Position numbers and translations under genes: made by a program. The notes below the pieces were generated by a model. The model did not search any database. It saw only the letters and a program-made list of their open reading frames with translations, and was not told the origin of the DNA. 64,000 nt of DNA from NCBI GenBank assembly GCA_022072055.1, contig JAJVIK010000004.1, positions 150,820-214,819 on the forward strand, in the 5' to 3' direction. The stretch comes from a bacterium (GTDB lineage Bacteria; Hinthialibacterota; Hinthialibacteria; OLB16). Of the stretch, positions 7,074 through 15,567 are shown one piece after another (the first letter of the stretch is position 1; every line of letters begins with the position of its first letter).

Positions 7074-9578
7074 ATGCTTCGGACCCTCATGTCCCTGCTG
7101 AGCAGCTCCCTTATCCTTTCCTCGGCCTTGGGGGAATCCCTGCCGACAAAGAAGCTCCAGGACTGGACCGTGGTTGTATCCCCTCAGGCGACCGTGAGCG
7201 AGAAATACGCCGCCGAGGAGTTCCGGTCCCTCTTCAAAGGCGTTTCGGGAGTGGAGCTTGCCCTTGCCGAAAAGGCCTCGGTCGCGGGCGCGATTCATGT
7301 GGGGATCGACTCGGTTCGGTCGGTCGATCCCGCGTTCTCGATCGAGGACCTTGGGGACGAGGGGCTCCGGATCCGCGTGGAGCCGACCCGGATCCTGATC
7401 GCGGGAGGACTTCCTCGAGGAACCCTGTATGGGGTCTATGAGTTTTTCGAGCGTTATTGCGGTGTCCGATTCCTGACCCGGGACCACACCCATTTCCCTT
7501 CCCCGCCCCCGGATTCGATCCCCTGTGAGGAGTTCCGCTTCGCCCCCACCTTCTCCTTCAGGTGGAGCTATTACCGTGAAAACTCGGATGCCCCCGAGTT
7601 CGCCGCGCGGATGCGGGTGAACACGGTGACCCCGGATGACAAGTTGGGAGGCAACACCCCGCAGAGTCTGATCAACCATTCGCTCTTCAGATATGTCTCT
7701 CCGGACAAGTACGGGAAGGACCACCCGGAATACTTCGCGCTGGTGGATGGGGTCCGGAGGCTGGATGTAGGCGGCGGCGGCCCGGAGCCTTGTGTCACCA
7801 ACCAGGCGGTTCTGGATATCGTTTCCGAGGGGGTTATCGCCGATCTGGACGCAAACCCCAACCAGCGCAACATCAGTGTGAGCCAGAACGACAACGACGA
7901 GTATTGCCGCTGCGCCACCTGTGAGGCGATCAACCAGGCGGAGGGGACCCCGATGGGTTCTCATCTCGCGTTTGTGAACGCGGTGGCCGAGCGGGTCGAG
8001 GCCAAGCACCCGAAAGTGAAGGTGGGGACACTCGCCTACTGGTACACCCGCAAACCTCCCAAGACCATCGTTCCGAGGAAGAACATCCAGATTCAGCTTT
8101 GCAGCATCGAATGCTGCACGCTCCATCCGATCAACGACCCGAATTGCCCGAAGAATCGCGAGTTCTTCGAGGACCTCATGAACTGGAAGAAGATTTCGGA
8201 GGACATCTGGATTTGGAATTACAACACGAACTTCCGAGCGTACGACCTCCCATTCCCGAATCTGCGGGTGATCTCCCCGAACCTCAAGTTCTTCGCGGAG
8301 AACAATGTGCATGGGGTGTTCATGCAGGCCAACGGCAACGGGACCGCCGGGGAGATGTCCGAGTTGAGGAACTATGTGATTTCCAGGTGTCTGTGGAATC
8401 CGAATCTGGAGGGCTGGAGTCTGGTGGAGGAGTTCTGCCGCCTGCACTACGGCAAGGCGGCGGATCGAGTCCTGGAATACCTCACGTTCTTCCACGATTA
8501 CGTGGACTCCAAGGGGTGTCATCCGGCCTGTTTCCCGCGTTATTGGGATCTCGCCCTCGACCCGGAGGTGACAGTCCGGATGTACCGGATGTTCGAGGCG
8601 GCGATGGCCGAGGCGGAGAATGAGACAATCCGTGATCGAGTCGAGAAGGCCTCGATCTGCGTGTACAAGGCCCTGATTGAGGCCGGCCCCGGGATGCGTT
8701 TCCAGGATGGGGTGTTCAAGCCTGACTGGCCGGCGGACATGGGCGGGATTGGCTCCCGGTATATCGAACTCTGCAAGAAGCACCAGATGACCATGGCCGG
8801 CGAAAACACCCCCGCCGAGGAGTATTTTGACCGGCTGAAGCAGGCCGAGGCCGGGATCCCGGGCGAGCGCCTGGAGAACTCCGTGTGGCGGGTGACCGTG
8901 GTCCCCGAGCGGAACGCGCGGATGGTGGAGCTGTACCACAAGCCGACCGGGCGTCACCTCTTCGCCGCGATGGGACGCAAGAATCTGGGGATGGAAATGC
9001 TCAGCGGAGAACTTGAGGAGTCCGGCCTCAGTGGGTTCAAGGAAAAGGAAACCCCGCGCTTTGGAGTTGGGAAAACGGCGGTGGACATGACCCTTCGGAA
9101 CGACCTCCCGAACGGTTCCGTGTACACCCGCAAGGTCTATTTCCGGCGCGACCAACCCGAAAAGGTCTTCTTCTCCAGCGAAATTCTCCATCAGGGAAAC
9201 GATCCCACGGAGTACCAGATCAAGGTGCGTCCGGAGTTCGACATCGTGACCGACACCACCGACACCTCGGTCATCGCGGCATACATCAAGGATGATGAGT
9301 GGAAACAGTTTAACGAAGATTGGGACACTTACACGGGACCGAAAGCGGAACTGCTCCTATCCGCCAAGGGGGGAGAGATTGCGATCTACAATCATCGGGA
9401 TCGCTTTGGGGCCAAGGTGAACTACAAACCGGAACAGGTGGAACAGCCGAAGCTGTGGTGGGAGCCTTCATGGGAGCAGGCCAACCTCGAGCTCTGGACA
9501 CGGCGCGCGGAACTGAAGAAGGGCGAGAAGCTGGCCTACGATTACAGCATCGAGTGCCTGGCGGAGCCGCCGAGATGA
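7074..9578 (+). CDS. DUF4838-family secreted glycoside hydrolase-like protein
   Basis: 834 residues, ATG 7 bases after AGGAGG, signal peptide MLRTLMSLLSSSLILSSALG. Residues about 30-140 resemble the GH20b/GH67-N-type helper fold (VVSPQATVSEKYAAEEFRSL, then GGLPRGTLYGVYEFFERYCG). The central DUF4838 part carries SVSQNDNDEYCRCATCEAIN, LAYWYTRKPP and WIWNYNTNF. The C-terminal roughly 220 residues form a beta-rich domain. DUF4838 proteins are common in Bacteroidota, planctomycetes and related bacteria and are treated as putative glycosidases of uncharacterised specificity. It follows the GH99-like gene by 82 bp in the same orientation, so the two probably serve the same glycan. Confidence 0.82.
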   Translation: MLRTLMSLLSSSLILSSALGESLPTKKLQDWTVVVSPQATVSEKYAAEEFRSLFKGVSGVELALAEKASVAGAIHVGIDSVRSVDPAFSIEDLGDEGLRIRVEPTRILIAGGLPRGTLYGVYEFFERYCGVRFLTRDHTHFPSPPPDSIPCEEFRFAPTFSFRWSYYRENSDAPEFAARMRVNTVTPDDKLGGNTPQSLINHSLFRYVSPDKYGKDHPEYFALVDGVRRLDVGGGGPEPCVTNQAVLDIVSEGVIADLDANPNQRNISVSQNDNDEYCRCATCEAINQAEGTPMGSHLAFVNAVAERVEAKHPKVKVGTLAYWYTRKPPKTIVPRKNIQIQLCSIECCTLHPINDPNCPKNREFFEDLMNWKKISEDIWIWNYNTNFRAYDLPFPNLRVISPNLKFFAENNVHGVFMQANGNGTAGEMSELRNYVISRCLWNPNLEGWSLVEEFCRLHYGKAADRVLEYLTFFHDYVDSKGCHPACFPRYWDLALDPEVTVRMYRMFEAAMAEAENETIRDRVEKASICVYKALIEAGPGMRFQDGVFKPDWPADMGGIGSRYIELCKKHQMTMAGENTPAEEYFDRLKQAEAGIPGERLENSVWRVTVVPERNARMVELYHKPTGRHLFAAMGRKNLGMEMLSGELEESGLSGFKEKETPRFGVGKTAVDMTLRNDLPNGSVYTRKVYFRRDQPEKVFFSSEILHQGNDPTEYQIKVRPEFDIVTDTTDTSVIAAYIKDDEWKQFNEDWDTYTGPKAELLLSAKGGEIAIYNHRDRFGAKVNYKPEQVEQPKLWWEPSWEQANLELWTRRAELKKGEKLAYDYSIECLAEPPR

Positions 9579-9601
9579 TGCAGGGGACCTGAAGCGGCGC
9601 C

Positions 9602-9895
9602 CTATCGATGGAACGGGGTGGCACTCAGCTTGAGTCCGAGCGCGCGAATCACTCTCAGCACAGTGGCGAACTCCGGGTTGCCCTCAGGGGAAAGCGCCTT
9701 ATAGAGGCTTTCGCGCCCAAGCCCTGTCTTGCGCGCGACAGAGGCCATGCCCTTGGCGCGAGCAATATCTCCGAGCGCGGCGGCAACCAAGGCGGCGTCC
9801 CCTTCCTCGAGAGCAGCTTCCAGGTAAGCGGCCATGTCCTCCTCTGTCTCAAGCTTCTCCGCGGCATCCCACGCGAAGGTCTTTGTTTTTGTCAT
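9602..9895 (-). CDS. HigA-like addiction-module antidote (TIGR02684 type)
   Basis: 97 residues, ATG 5-6 bases after GGAGGGC. The protein starts TKTFAWDAAEKLETEEDMAA and contains the HTH region MASVARKTGLGRESLYKALS followed by PEFATVLRVIRALGLKLSA, the signature of putative addiction-module antidote proteins with a Cro/C1-type DNA-binding domain. The family neutralises a RelE/HigB-fold mRNA interferase encoded just upstream and represses the operon. Here that upstream toxin frame is interrupted by a stop codon, so the antidote may now act only as a regulator or as protection against related toxins. It is convergent with the DUF4838 gene, 23 bp apart. Confidence 0.9.
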   Translation of the reverse strand: MTKTKTFAWDAAEKLETEEDMAAYLEAALEEGDAALVAAALGDIARAKGMASVARKTGLGRESLYKALSPEGNPEFATVLRVIRALGLKLSATPFHR

Positions 9896-9904
9896 GATGC
9901 CCTC

Positions 9905-10222
9905 CTAGAGTCCTCGCGCAAGATCGAAGGCTGCCTCAATGTCCCTATCCTGGCCGCGCTTGTCCCCACCGGTAAGCAGTACCACGTATTTCTCCCCCCG
10001 CTGGATGTACTAAACCCTATACCCTGGGCCGTAATCCACGCGCATTTCGGAAACGCCTTCGCCCACGGAACGAACGTCGCCTGGATTGCCCAACGAGAGA
10101 CGCCTGATTCGAACAAGGATTCGAGCTCTTGTCTGCTGGTCGCGAAGCGAATCAAACCAGCGGGAAAACGCCTCCGTTTGGCGGACCTCGAACACAAACC
10201 AAGCGTATCTCTCAGGATACAC
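9905..10222 (-). pseudogene. HigB/RelE-type addiction-module killer protein interrupted by an amber codon
   Basis: From the ATG at 10222 (or GTG at 10195, giving the family-like start FEVRQTEAFSRWFDSL) the frame encodes LGNPGDVRSVGEGVSEMRVD and YGPGYRV, then TAG at 10010-10012. The same frame continues without shift as YIQRGEKYVVLLTGGDKRGQ and DRDIEAAFDLARGL to a normal stop at 9905-9907. In the TIGR02683 killer family the YGPGYRVYY motif has a tyrosine or phenylalanine exactly where the TAG sits, so a single base change would explain it. The C-terminal beta-strands and catalytic residues are lost unless the stop is read through. A sequencing error remains possible. It lies 24 bp downstream of the GH38 gene. 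Confidence 0.82.
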
Positions 10223-10246
10223 TCAATCAAGGCCCCTCCACGGCGT

Positions 10247-12814
10247 CTAGTACAATTCCCACTTCGCCACTCCGCTGGAGGGCGCGACGGTCAGGAGGAA
10301 GGTCTTGAGCTGTTGAGGCGCGAGGGAGGCGGAGAGCGACCCCGATGAAAGCGTCGCGGGACCGGTTTCGGTTTCGAGGTGGGTCGCCGTCATGGCCTGC
10401 TCCACTGAAGCGCCATGAAGGGTGAGGGTGAAGTTGGAGGGGGAATTGGAGAGGTTCCAGAACCTCGCCGCAAGCCCCCTGTCGATCCCCTCCTCGGCGG
10501 GTTTGAGCGCCCACAGGAGAACATCCGGGTTCGAAACGGTCACGAGGGAGAATTGTTCCTCCGGATAGTGCGGCCCCCCCGTGACTGCTCCGGCCACGAG
10601 CGGATTCTGGTGCTCCAGCGAGAACTTCATGGCCTCGCGACGGGAGAACGCGCCATGCGTGGCGAGCGCGAAGCGCTGGAGGAAATGGGAGTCTCCGTGC
10701 TGGTTCGGAATCCCCAACCCGGCGCCATCCACCTGCCCGCCCGCGAGCGGGGAAATACGGGGGGTGGCCGTGTCCAGCGTGGTCGCCGTGCTGTTCCCCA
10801 AGCGCATGAAACAGCAGTCGGCGCTTGAGAGGGTCGCGCCCACTGCCCCATCGCCGATGTCCGCGAAGTGGTTGAGCGTGAGCCAGTCGTAGCGCGCGTT
10901 GCGTCCCGAATAATGCCCCCCATCCGCCAGAAGTTTGGCGCGAATCACCGCGCCGACCTCCTCATGCCAAACATCCGGGTTATCGAGCTCGAAGCCGAAT
11001 GACCAGGTCCGAACATCCCCGAAGTTTTGAGTGATTTCGTTGCGGATGTCGATCCGGTTGATTTCGCGGAAGAGGGTGATCCGAGAAAGGTGAGCGAGCG
11101 GCGTGGGGCTGTCCGCCTTGAGAGTCACCGACACCGGACCCGAATTCTCGACCGCTAGGGACCCTCCCCCCGCGCCGAGGTCGTTCATCGCCAGTCCTCC
11201 GATGGTTCGGACCATCTCACGGTTGCCCCGGGTCTTGTCGAGCAGGCTGGTGATCGCCCCCCGATCCACGAGCGTGATCCGATAGAACGCATTCTCAAAA
11301 ACCGAGCCGGCGACTGTCGCGGCGGGGGTGAAGGCTTGCCCCGCCCCAAGGACAATCTCGAACGTCTTGTAGCCCACTGGAGGCACGTTCCGGGCGAGAA
11401 TCCGGATATGCGGTTGACCCTCAAGAGTGACAATCTGCGAGGGGACCTCGCTTCCCGAGGAGAGTTCCACAACATGCACGGGCAGAGGACCCGAATAGGG
11501 ATAATCGGCGTGGTCGGTCCGAGTCCAGCTCAATGGGTTGAAGGCAAAGAAGCGCTGCCGTTCCCCACTCCTCCGGATCAAACCTCCAAGGGCGGCCACG
11601 GAATCCGAGAGAAGGGTTTCGACATAATCCTCAATCTGCTCGCCGATCAGTCGCTGCCATTCCGCGCGCGGGTTCCTCCCGACCGGGCCATCGGCGGTCC
11701 AATCGTGCTCCCAATACAGACCGAGGTTCATGAAGGCCAGGTCGCGGGCGCCTTCGCGGCCATCGAGGAAGTCCGAGTCTTTAAGGGCAACCAGAGTGGC
11801 CAGCGCCTCGGCGCCGCGGAGCCTTTCCACCGCGCGTCGAACCCCTGCGGTGACCTCGGCCATCGAGGCGCAATAGAGCTCCCATTCGTTGCCGTACGCC
11901 ACGGAAAGGGTGGGCAGCCCCGCGCCGTGGGTCGCTTCGAAATCCTCGAAGAAGTCGAGCTCATTGGAAACAATCACGCGACGGTTCGCGTTGCTCTCGG
12001 ACTGGGCCGCATTCACCACCTGTTGGTCCATCGTTTGAAACCCATCCCAGCCCTGACCGAAGACCCCGATTACGTTGTAGGGATACCGCGCGAGGAAGGT
12101 GGGGTTGGTGTCGACCAGATTGATCGCGCTCACCGGGTTGTAGGCTTCGGCGTACCCACCGATGCTCTGATTGCCGAAGAGGGAATACCATTTGGCGAGA
12201 ACCCGGCTGCCATCCGGGCCTTCCCACCAGTAGATCTCATGCTCGCGGTCGCCGGGAGAAGGGACTTTGGTGGCGCAGCCGCAGATCCCTTTCCAGGTGT
12301 ATCGAGCTCCGGAACCGGCCCAGAGCGCCCCAAGCCCCAACGGGAGAGTTTGGTTTTCCATCGAAACGGCCATGTTGAATCGAAGGTTGAAACGCCGCTC
12401 GATTCGCCCCGGGTAGTACATCCCGCGCAGGACCCCCTCGACCGGCGCGCCACCGTAGCAGGAAACGAGCGCGGTGAGCGGCACGCTGATATGGCCGGAT
12501 TTGACCCGGTTGATCAAACGTTGGAAGTCGGCGGGGGGCTTGTTCTTTTCATACTCCCACATCCACAGACAGCCATCGCAGTTCCAGCGGCTCTGAAAGT
12601 CCGCCGGATTCCCGATGGTCTCATCCGCCTTGTCGAGGTAATAGTCGAGGGTGTCCAGGAAGGCCTGACGGTAAGCGTCCCCAGTGGCCGTCCAGTAGTA
12701 GTCGGTGTGGTCATCGGGGGCGACATAGATGCGCTTGGGGCCCTCGCCCGACCACGCGTGGACCACGTTAAGGGCAAGAATGACGGTCAGGGATCGACAG
12801 AATCGCTTGAACAT
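10247..12814 (-). CDS. Secreted glycoside hydrolase family 38-like alpha-mannosidase
   Basis: 855 residues from the ATG at 12814 (a TTG one codon upstream is ignored). Signal peptide FCRSLTVILALNVVHAWSG. The catalytic domain opens with VAPDDHTDYYWTATGD, in which HTDYYW fits the HxDxxW zinc-ligand motif of GH38; SMENQTLPLGLGALWAGSGA and the following Cys-containing segment belong to the same alpha/beta barrel. The second half is the beta-sandwich found in class II alpha-mannosidases (VLGAGQ.., RNEITQNFGDVRTWSFGFEL). The enzyme would release alpha-mannose from glycans in the periplasm or outside the cell. No ribosome binding site precedes the ATG, and a good promoter ends only 9 bases upstream, suggesting a leaderless mRNA. 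Confidence 0.83.
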   Translation of the reverse strand: MFKRFCRSLTVILALNVVHAWSGEGPKRIYVAPDDHTDYYWTATGDAYRQAFLDTLDYYLDKADETIGNPADFQSRWNCDGCLWMWEYEKNKPPADFQRLINRVKSGHISVPLTALVSCYGGAPVEGVLRGMYYPGRIERRFNLRFNMAVSMENQTLPLGLGALWAGSGARYTWKGICGCATKVPSPGDREHEIYWWEGPDGSRVLAKWYSLFGNQSIGGYAEAYNPVSAINLVDTNPTFLARYPYNVIGVFGQGWDGFQTMDQQVVNAAQSESNANRRVIVSNELDFFEDFEATHGAGLPTLSVAYGNEWELYCASMAEVTAGVRRAVERLRGAEALATLVALKDSDFLDGREGARDLAFMNLGLYWEHDWTADGPVGRNPRAEWQRLIGEQIEDYVETLLSDSVAALGGLIRRSGERQRFFAFNPLSWTRTDHADYPYSGPLPVHVVELSSGSEVPSQIVTLEGQPHIRILARNVPPVGYKTFEIVLGAGQAFTPAATVAGSVFENAFYRITLVDRGAITSLLDKTRGNREMVRTIGGLAMNDLGAGGGSLAVENSGPVSVTLKADSPTPLAHLSRITLFREINRIDIRNEITQNFGDVRTWSFGFELDNPDVWHEEVGAVIRAKLLADGGHYSGRNARYDWLTLNHFADIGDGAVGATLSSADCCFMRLGNSTATTLDTATPRISPLAGGQVDGAGLGIPNQHGDSHFLQRFALATHGAFSRREAMKFSLEHQNPLVAGAVTGGPHYPEEQFSLVTVSNPDVLLWALKPAEEGIDRGLAARFWNLSNSPSNFTLTLHGASVEQAMTATHLETETGPATLSSGSLSASLAPQQLKTFLLTVAPSSGVAKWELY

Positions 12815-12822
12815 CAAGATTG

Positions 12823-12851
12823 ATTCTATCGCATTGATTTTTGCTTGTCAG
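12823..12851 (-). promoter_or_regulatory. Sigma70-type promoter for the GH38 gene
   Basis: Read on the minus strand: CTGACA (-35, 12851-12846), 17-base spacer, TAGAAT (-10, 12828-12823). Each hexamer matches consensus at 5 of 6 positions. The expected start site falls at about 12816-12814, on or next to the ATG of the GH38 gene, implying a leaderless transcript. Confidence 0.55.
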
Positions 12852-12869
12852 CTTCTTGGAGGGCTTCTG

Positions 12870-13715
12870 TCAGTTGAGGAAGGCCAGTCGTTTGCGGATT
12901 TCGCGCTCGATGACCGCGATGGGCGCTCTTTCGGACGGGTCCTTGGTGAGTTTGGCGTGGAGGGAGAGGTGGTGGAGGGCTTCGAGCGGGCTTCCGACTT
13001 CGGCGAGAGCGGCGGCAAGTTCGAGGTGGAGGGGGGGATTGTTGGGTTTGAGGAGGAGCATCTGGCGGAGGACTTTCGCGAGGTTGGCGTACTCGCCGCG
13101 TTGTCTGTAAATGCTCCTTAGGTTGCAGAGCATTCGCGCAAGGTAGTGCGGCGTTGACACCGGCGCAAAATGAGAGTCATCCGCCTCAATGCTCCCACCC
13201 GATATGGAACTGACCAGGTCACGGCACTCTTCGCGTGTCCGCTCGATTCCCCCTTGGAAGGGGTCAAAGTATCGAACGCCCTCGTTCGAGAGGTATGCCG
13301 CCACAAAGTGGCATGGGAGCCCGATTCCCACCATGGGAAGTCCGAGGCGTCGCCCCACCTCGATCATGATCAAGGAGAGAGTGATGGGCATGCCCTTGCG
13401 GCTCTCCAAGACCCGGTTCAAAAAGCAGTTGTCGGGGTTGTAGTAGTCCTCGGCGTTGCCCCGGAAATGATGCTTGTCGAACAGGGTGACGCGCAGCGCT
13501 TCGAGTTTGGTCTCGTTGGAGGCATGTTCACCGGCCAGGGCGAGCGCCTCCTCGGCCAGGGAATCGAGCTCTCGCAGACTCCAACCAATATCGCAAGAGC
13601 CGGTGATGGGGATGACCAGGGCCAGGGCGGCCAGGTCGAGGGGGATTTCGTTGGAGGGGGTTTTGGCGATCAGGTCTTCAATTGCGCCGGCGAATCCGAA
13701 TTTCGATAGCGGCAT
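12870..13715 (-). CDS. SirB1-family (transglutaminase-like fold) protein
   Basis: 281 residues, GAGGAC upstream of the ATG. The core YYNPDNCFLNRVLESRKGMP followed by ITLSLIMIEVGRRLGLPMVG, LPCHFVAAYL and YFDPFQGG is diagnostic for the SirB1/UPF0162 family. Members have a transglutaminase-like N-terminal domain and a C-terminal helical TPR-like part, here LARMLCNLRSIYRQRGEYANL and PPLHLELAAALAEVGSPLEAL. The biochemical role is not established; the Cys of LPCHF sits in the position of a transglutaminase-like nucleophile. It is transcribed towards the GH38 gene with about 50 bp between them. Confidence 0.9.
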   Translation of the reverse strand: MPLSKFGFAGAIEDLIAKTPSNEIPLDLAALALVIPITGSCDIGWSLRELDSLAEEALALAGEHASNETKLEALRVTLFDKHHFRGNAEDYYNPDNCFLNRVLESRKGMPITLSLIMIEVGRRLGLPMVGIGLPCHFVAAYLSNEGVRYFDPFQGGIERTREECRDLVSSISGGSIEADDSHFAPVSTPHYLARMLCNLRSIYRQRGEYANLAKVLRQMLLLKPNNPPLHLELAAALAEVGSPLEALHHLSLHAKLTKDPSERAPIAVIEREIRKRLAFLN

Positions 13716-13940
13716 GTCCCCAAGTCCTCGCTGTCGTCTTCATTGAATCCGATGCCGAAACCCGCCCGATCAACCGTCTCAAACCCCTCGAGCGGATTTC
13801 CTCCTCGGGTCTCCATTCCGTATTATACAGGGGGATCAAGAGCTTCCAAGAGTTTGGTCGGACCGGAACCTCCTGGGCTGGGCCGAGCGCCGGGCTGAGA
13901 CGGGGCGTGGCGCGCTCCACGCCCCGCCCACCTCGCGGTC
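13716..13940. terminator. Intergenic region with hairpin after the porin gene
   Basis: Between the porin stop and the SirB1 start. The only structure seen is a 10-bp perfect stem CGGGGCGTGG with its reverse complement around a CGCGCT loop at 13901-13926, 15 bases past the porin stop. It may be a transcription terminator on the minus strand, though no T-run follows. No gene is visible in the rest. Confidence 0.45.
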
Positions 13941-15356
13941 CTAGAAAGTCCACTTGGACATCACATAAACAAAGTCGGCGTCATCCGCGCCCGCGATCGC
14001 CGGCGCGGTGTCGGCGACATAGTCCTCGGCAAAGAAGTGACCGTAGCCGAGCTCGACCTGCCACTTCTCGGTGGCCTTGTAGGAGGCGACCAGATCGAGC
14101 TCGTTTCCGACATAGCTCGACACGCTGTTCCCGGCGGCGTTGCGAACCACTCCGCCTCCGGCGTTATACCAGGCGCCCTGCGACTCCTCATCCAGCCAAA
14201 AGAAATGCCAGTGGGTTTTGAAAGAGAGTTTCTCCCCGCACTTCCAGGAGAGTTTCACCGCGGGATTGTGCATGTTCTTCCAGGAGAAGAAGTCCATGTA
14301 CCCATAGAACAGGTGATTGGTCGGGAAGAGATTATCGAAGGTGTTGTTCTCTCCGTCATTGGGATCGTCATCGCCTGTGGCGAAGTTGTACTCCAGGCCC
14401 AGACGCGGCGTCGAGGCGAGATTCTTGCAGGTCCAACCAAGCTCGCCATGGAGGGCGAAGGCCTGGTGGGAAAGAAACTCGTTCCGTTGAAGGGGACGGA
14501 GCGCGACTCGGTCGGTGGAGGAGCCCCACTGGTAGGCCGACTCGAAGTTCCAGTCCAGGGCCTCTCGTTTTCCGTCGATTCGGGTCCCGAGGGTGTAGAG
14601 CTCCGTAAAAAGGTCGTCGTTGTCGCGATAGAGGAGATAGAAGTCGTGCGTTCCGTAGGGCCGGTTCTTCAGGGTGGCGTAAGCGCCGAGGAGATTGTCC
14701 GAGTGGTCGGGATTGTCCCAGGCGTTGGAGTCCACCAGGACCACATTCCCCGCGAAGAGGTCGAGTTTGAAATCCCCTTGCTCGTAGATCAACTTGACCG
14801 CGTCAAAGGTCCTCCCGGTGTTGGACCAGTCGAAGGCGCCCAAGAGTCTCTGGTCCCCGTAGCTCAGGTATTGCCGCCCGACCTGAACCCACAGCGGACA
14901 CTCCCCGAGCTTCAGTTTGAGCCAAGCCTCGTGCAGGTCGGTCCGGTTCTCAAAAATGTTGATGAAGCGGTCATCCAAATCATCGTGATCGAGCTGGTGG
15001 GAGCCGAACTCCCGGGCATCCTGGACGGTCACATGCGCTTGGAGGTATGGGTTCGGATGGTAGTCCAGGTTGAGGCGGAAACGATGAAGGAGAAAGTTGT
15101 CATCGTTGTCGCTTCGGCCATCCACTCCTTCCCGGTTGTAGATGAAGTCGTAGTTCTGCCGGGATTCGTAACGAAGACGGTATTCCCCCGACCAGCTGAG
15201 AGGGTTGGCCCCTCCCGGTTCGGGAGCGCATGGGTTGGAGAGAGTCTGCCCCGGGGTCTCCCCGGAAATGGCCGCATTTAGCGCGACCATCAAAAGCAGG
15301 CGAAGACCTCCGGCCCCAAACAACCCCGCGGTTGTGAACGAAAAAAAGTACCTCAT
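13941..15356 (-). CDS. Alginate-export-family outer-membrane porin
   Basis: 471 residues from the ATG at 15356 (MRYFFSFTTAGLFGAGGLRL, export signal); an upstream ATG would add 32 non-conserved residues. The mature part begins WSGEYRLRYESRQNYDF and alternates short amphipathic strands (FLLHRFRLNLDYHPN, YLQAHVTVQDAREFG, EAWLKLKLGECPLWVQVGRQ, LSYGDQRLLGAFDWSNTGRT), ending in the aromatic VYVMSKWTF expected for a BamA-recognised beta-barrel. The GRQ.L.YGDQRLLG.FDW pattern is typical of the AlgE-like alginate export family, which also includes uptake porins for acidic oligosaccharides. With the dispersed hydrolases in this window a role in glycan or oligosaccharide passage is plausible but inferred. 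Confidence 0.85.
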   Translation of the reverse strand: MRYFFSFTTAGLFGAGGLRLLLMVALNAAISGETPGQTLSNPCAPEPGGANPLSWSGEYRLRYESRQNYDFIYNREGVDGRSDNDDNFLLHRFRLNLDYHPNPYLQAHVTVQDAREFGSHQLDHDDLDDRFINIFENRTDLHEAWLKLKLGECPLWVQVGRQYLSYGDQRLLGAFDWSNTGRTFDAVKLIYEQGDFKLDLFAGNVVLVDSNAWDNPDHSDNLLGAYATLKNRPYGTHDFYLLYRDNDDLFTELYTLGTRIDGKREALDWNFESAYQWGSSTDRVALRPLQRNEFLSHQAFALHGELGWTCKNLASTPRLGLEYNFATGDDDPNDGENNTFDNLFPTNHLFYGYMDFFSWKNMHNPAVKLSWKCGEKLSFKTHWHFFWLDEESQGAWYNAGGGVVRNAAGNSVSSYVGNELDLVASYKATEKWQVELGYGHFFAEDYVADTAPAIAGADDADFVYVMSKWTF

Positions 15357-15504
15357 TGCCGCCACCCCCCCGCAAAAAATATGGCCGGTAAGATGCCCTT
15401 TTTCCGTTCGAAGGTCAATCAAAAAAATCCAAGCCGAAGCATCCCGGCCCAAGCGGCGCGCCCTCCGACCAAGGCTGGCCTGGGGGGCGCTTGGTTTGAT
15501 TCCG

Positions 15505-15532
15505 TTGACACCGCATTCCCCCCCCCTATAAT
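15505..15532 (+). promoter_or_regulatory. Consensus sigma70 promoter of rseP-proS operon
   Basis: TTGACA at 15505-15510 and TATAAT at 15527-15532, both perfect hexamers, separated by 16 bases that include a run of eight or nine C. The predicted transcript starts near 15539, leaving about 29 bases before the rseP ATG at 15568. The C-rich spacer is unusual. Confidence 0.8.
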
Positions 15533-15567
15533 CAGAAAATTGCTGTGTCGAAAGGTTCTGGAGCTGT

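Noticed and set aside
6888-9191. A 767-codon open frame on the minus strand
   Set aside because: It is antisense to the DUF4838 gene, rich in Arg, His, Gly and Pro as expected for a shadow of GC-rich coding sequence, and shows no motif or ribosome binding site.
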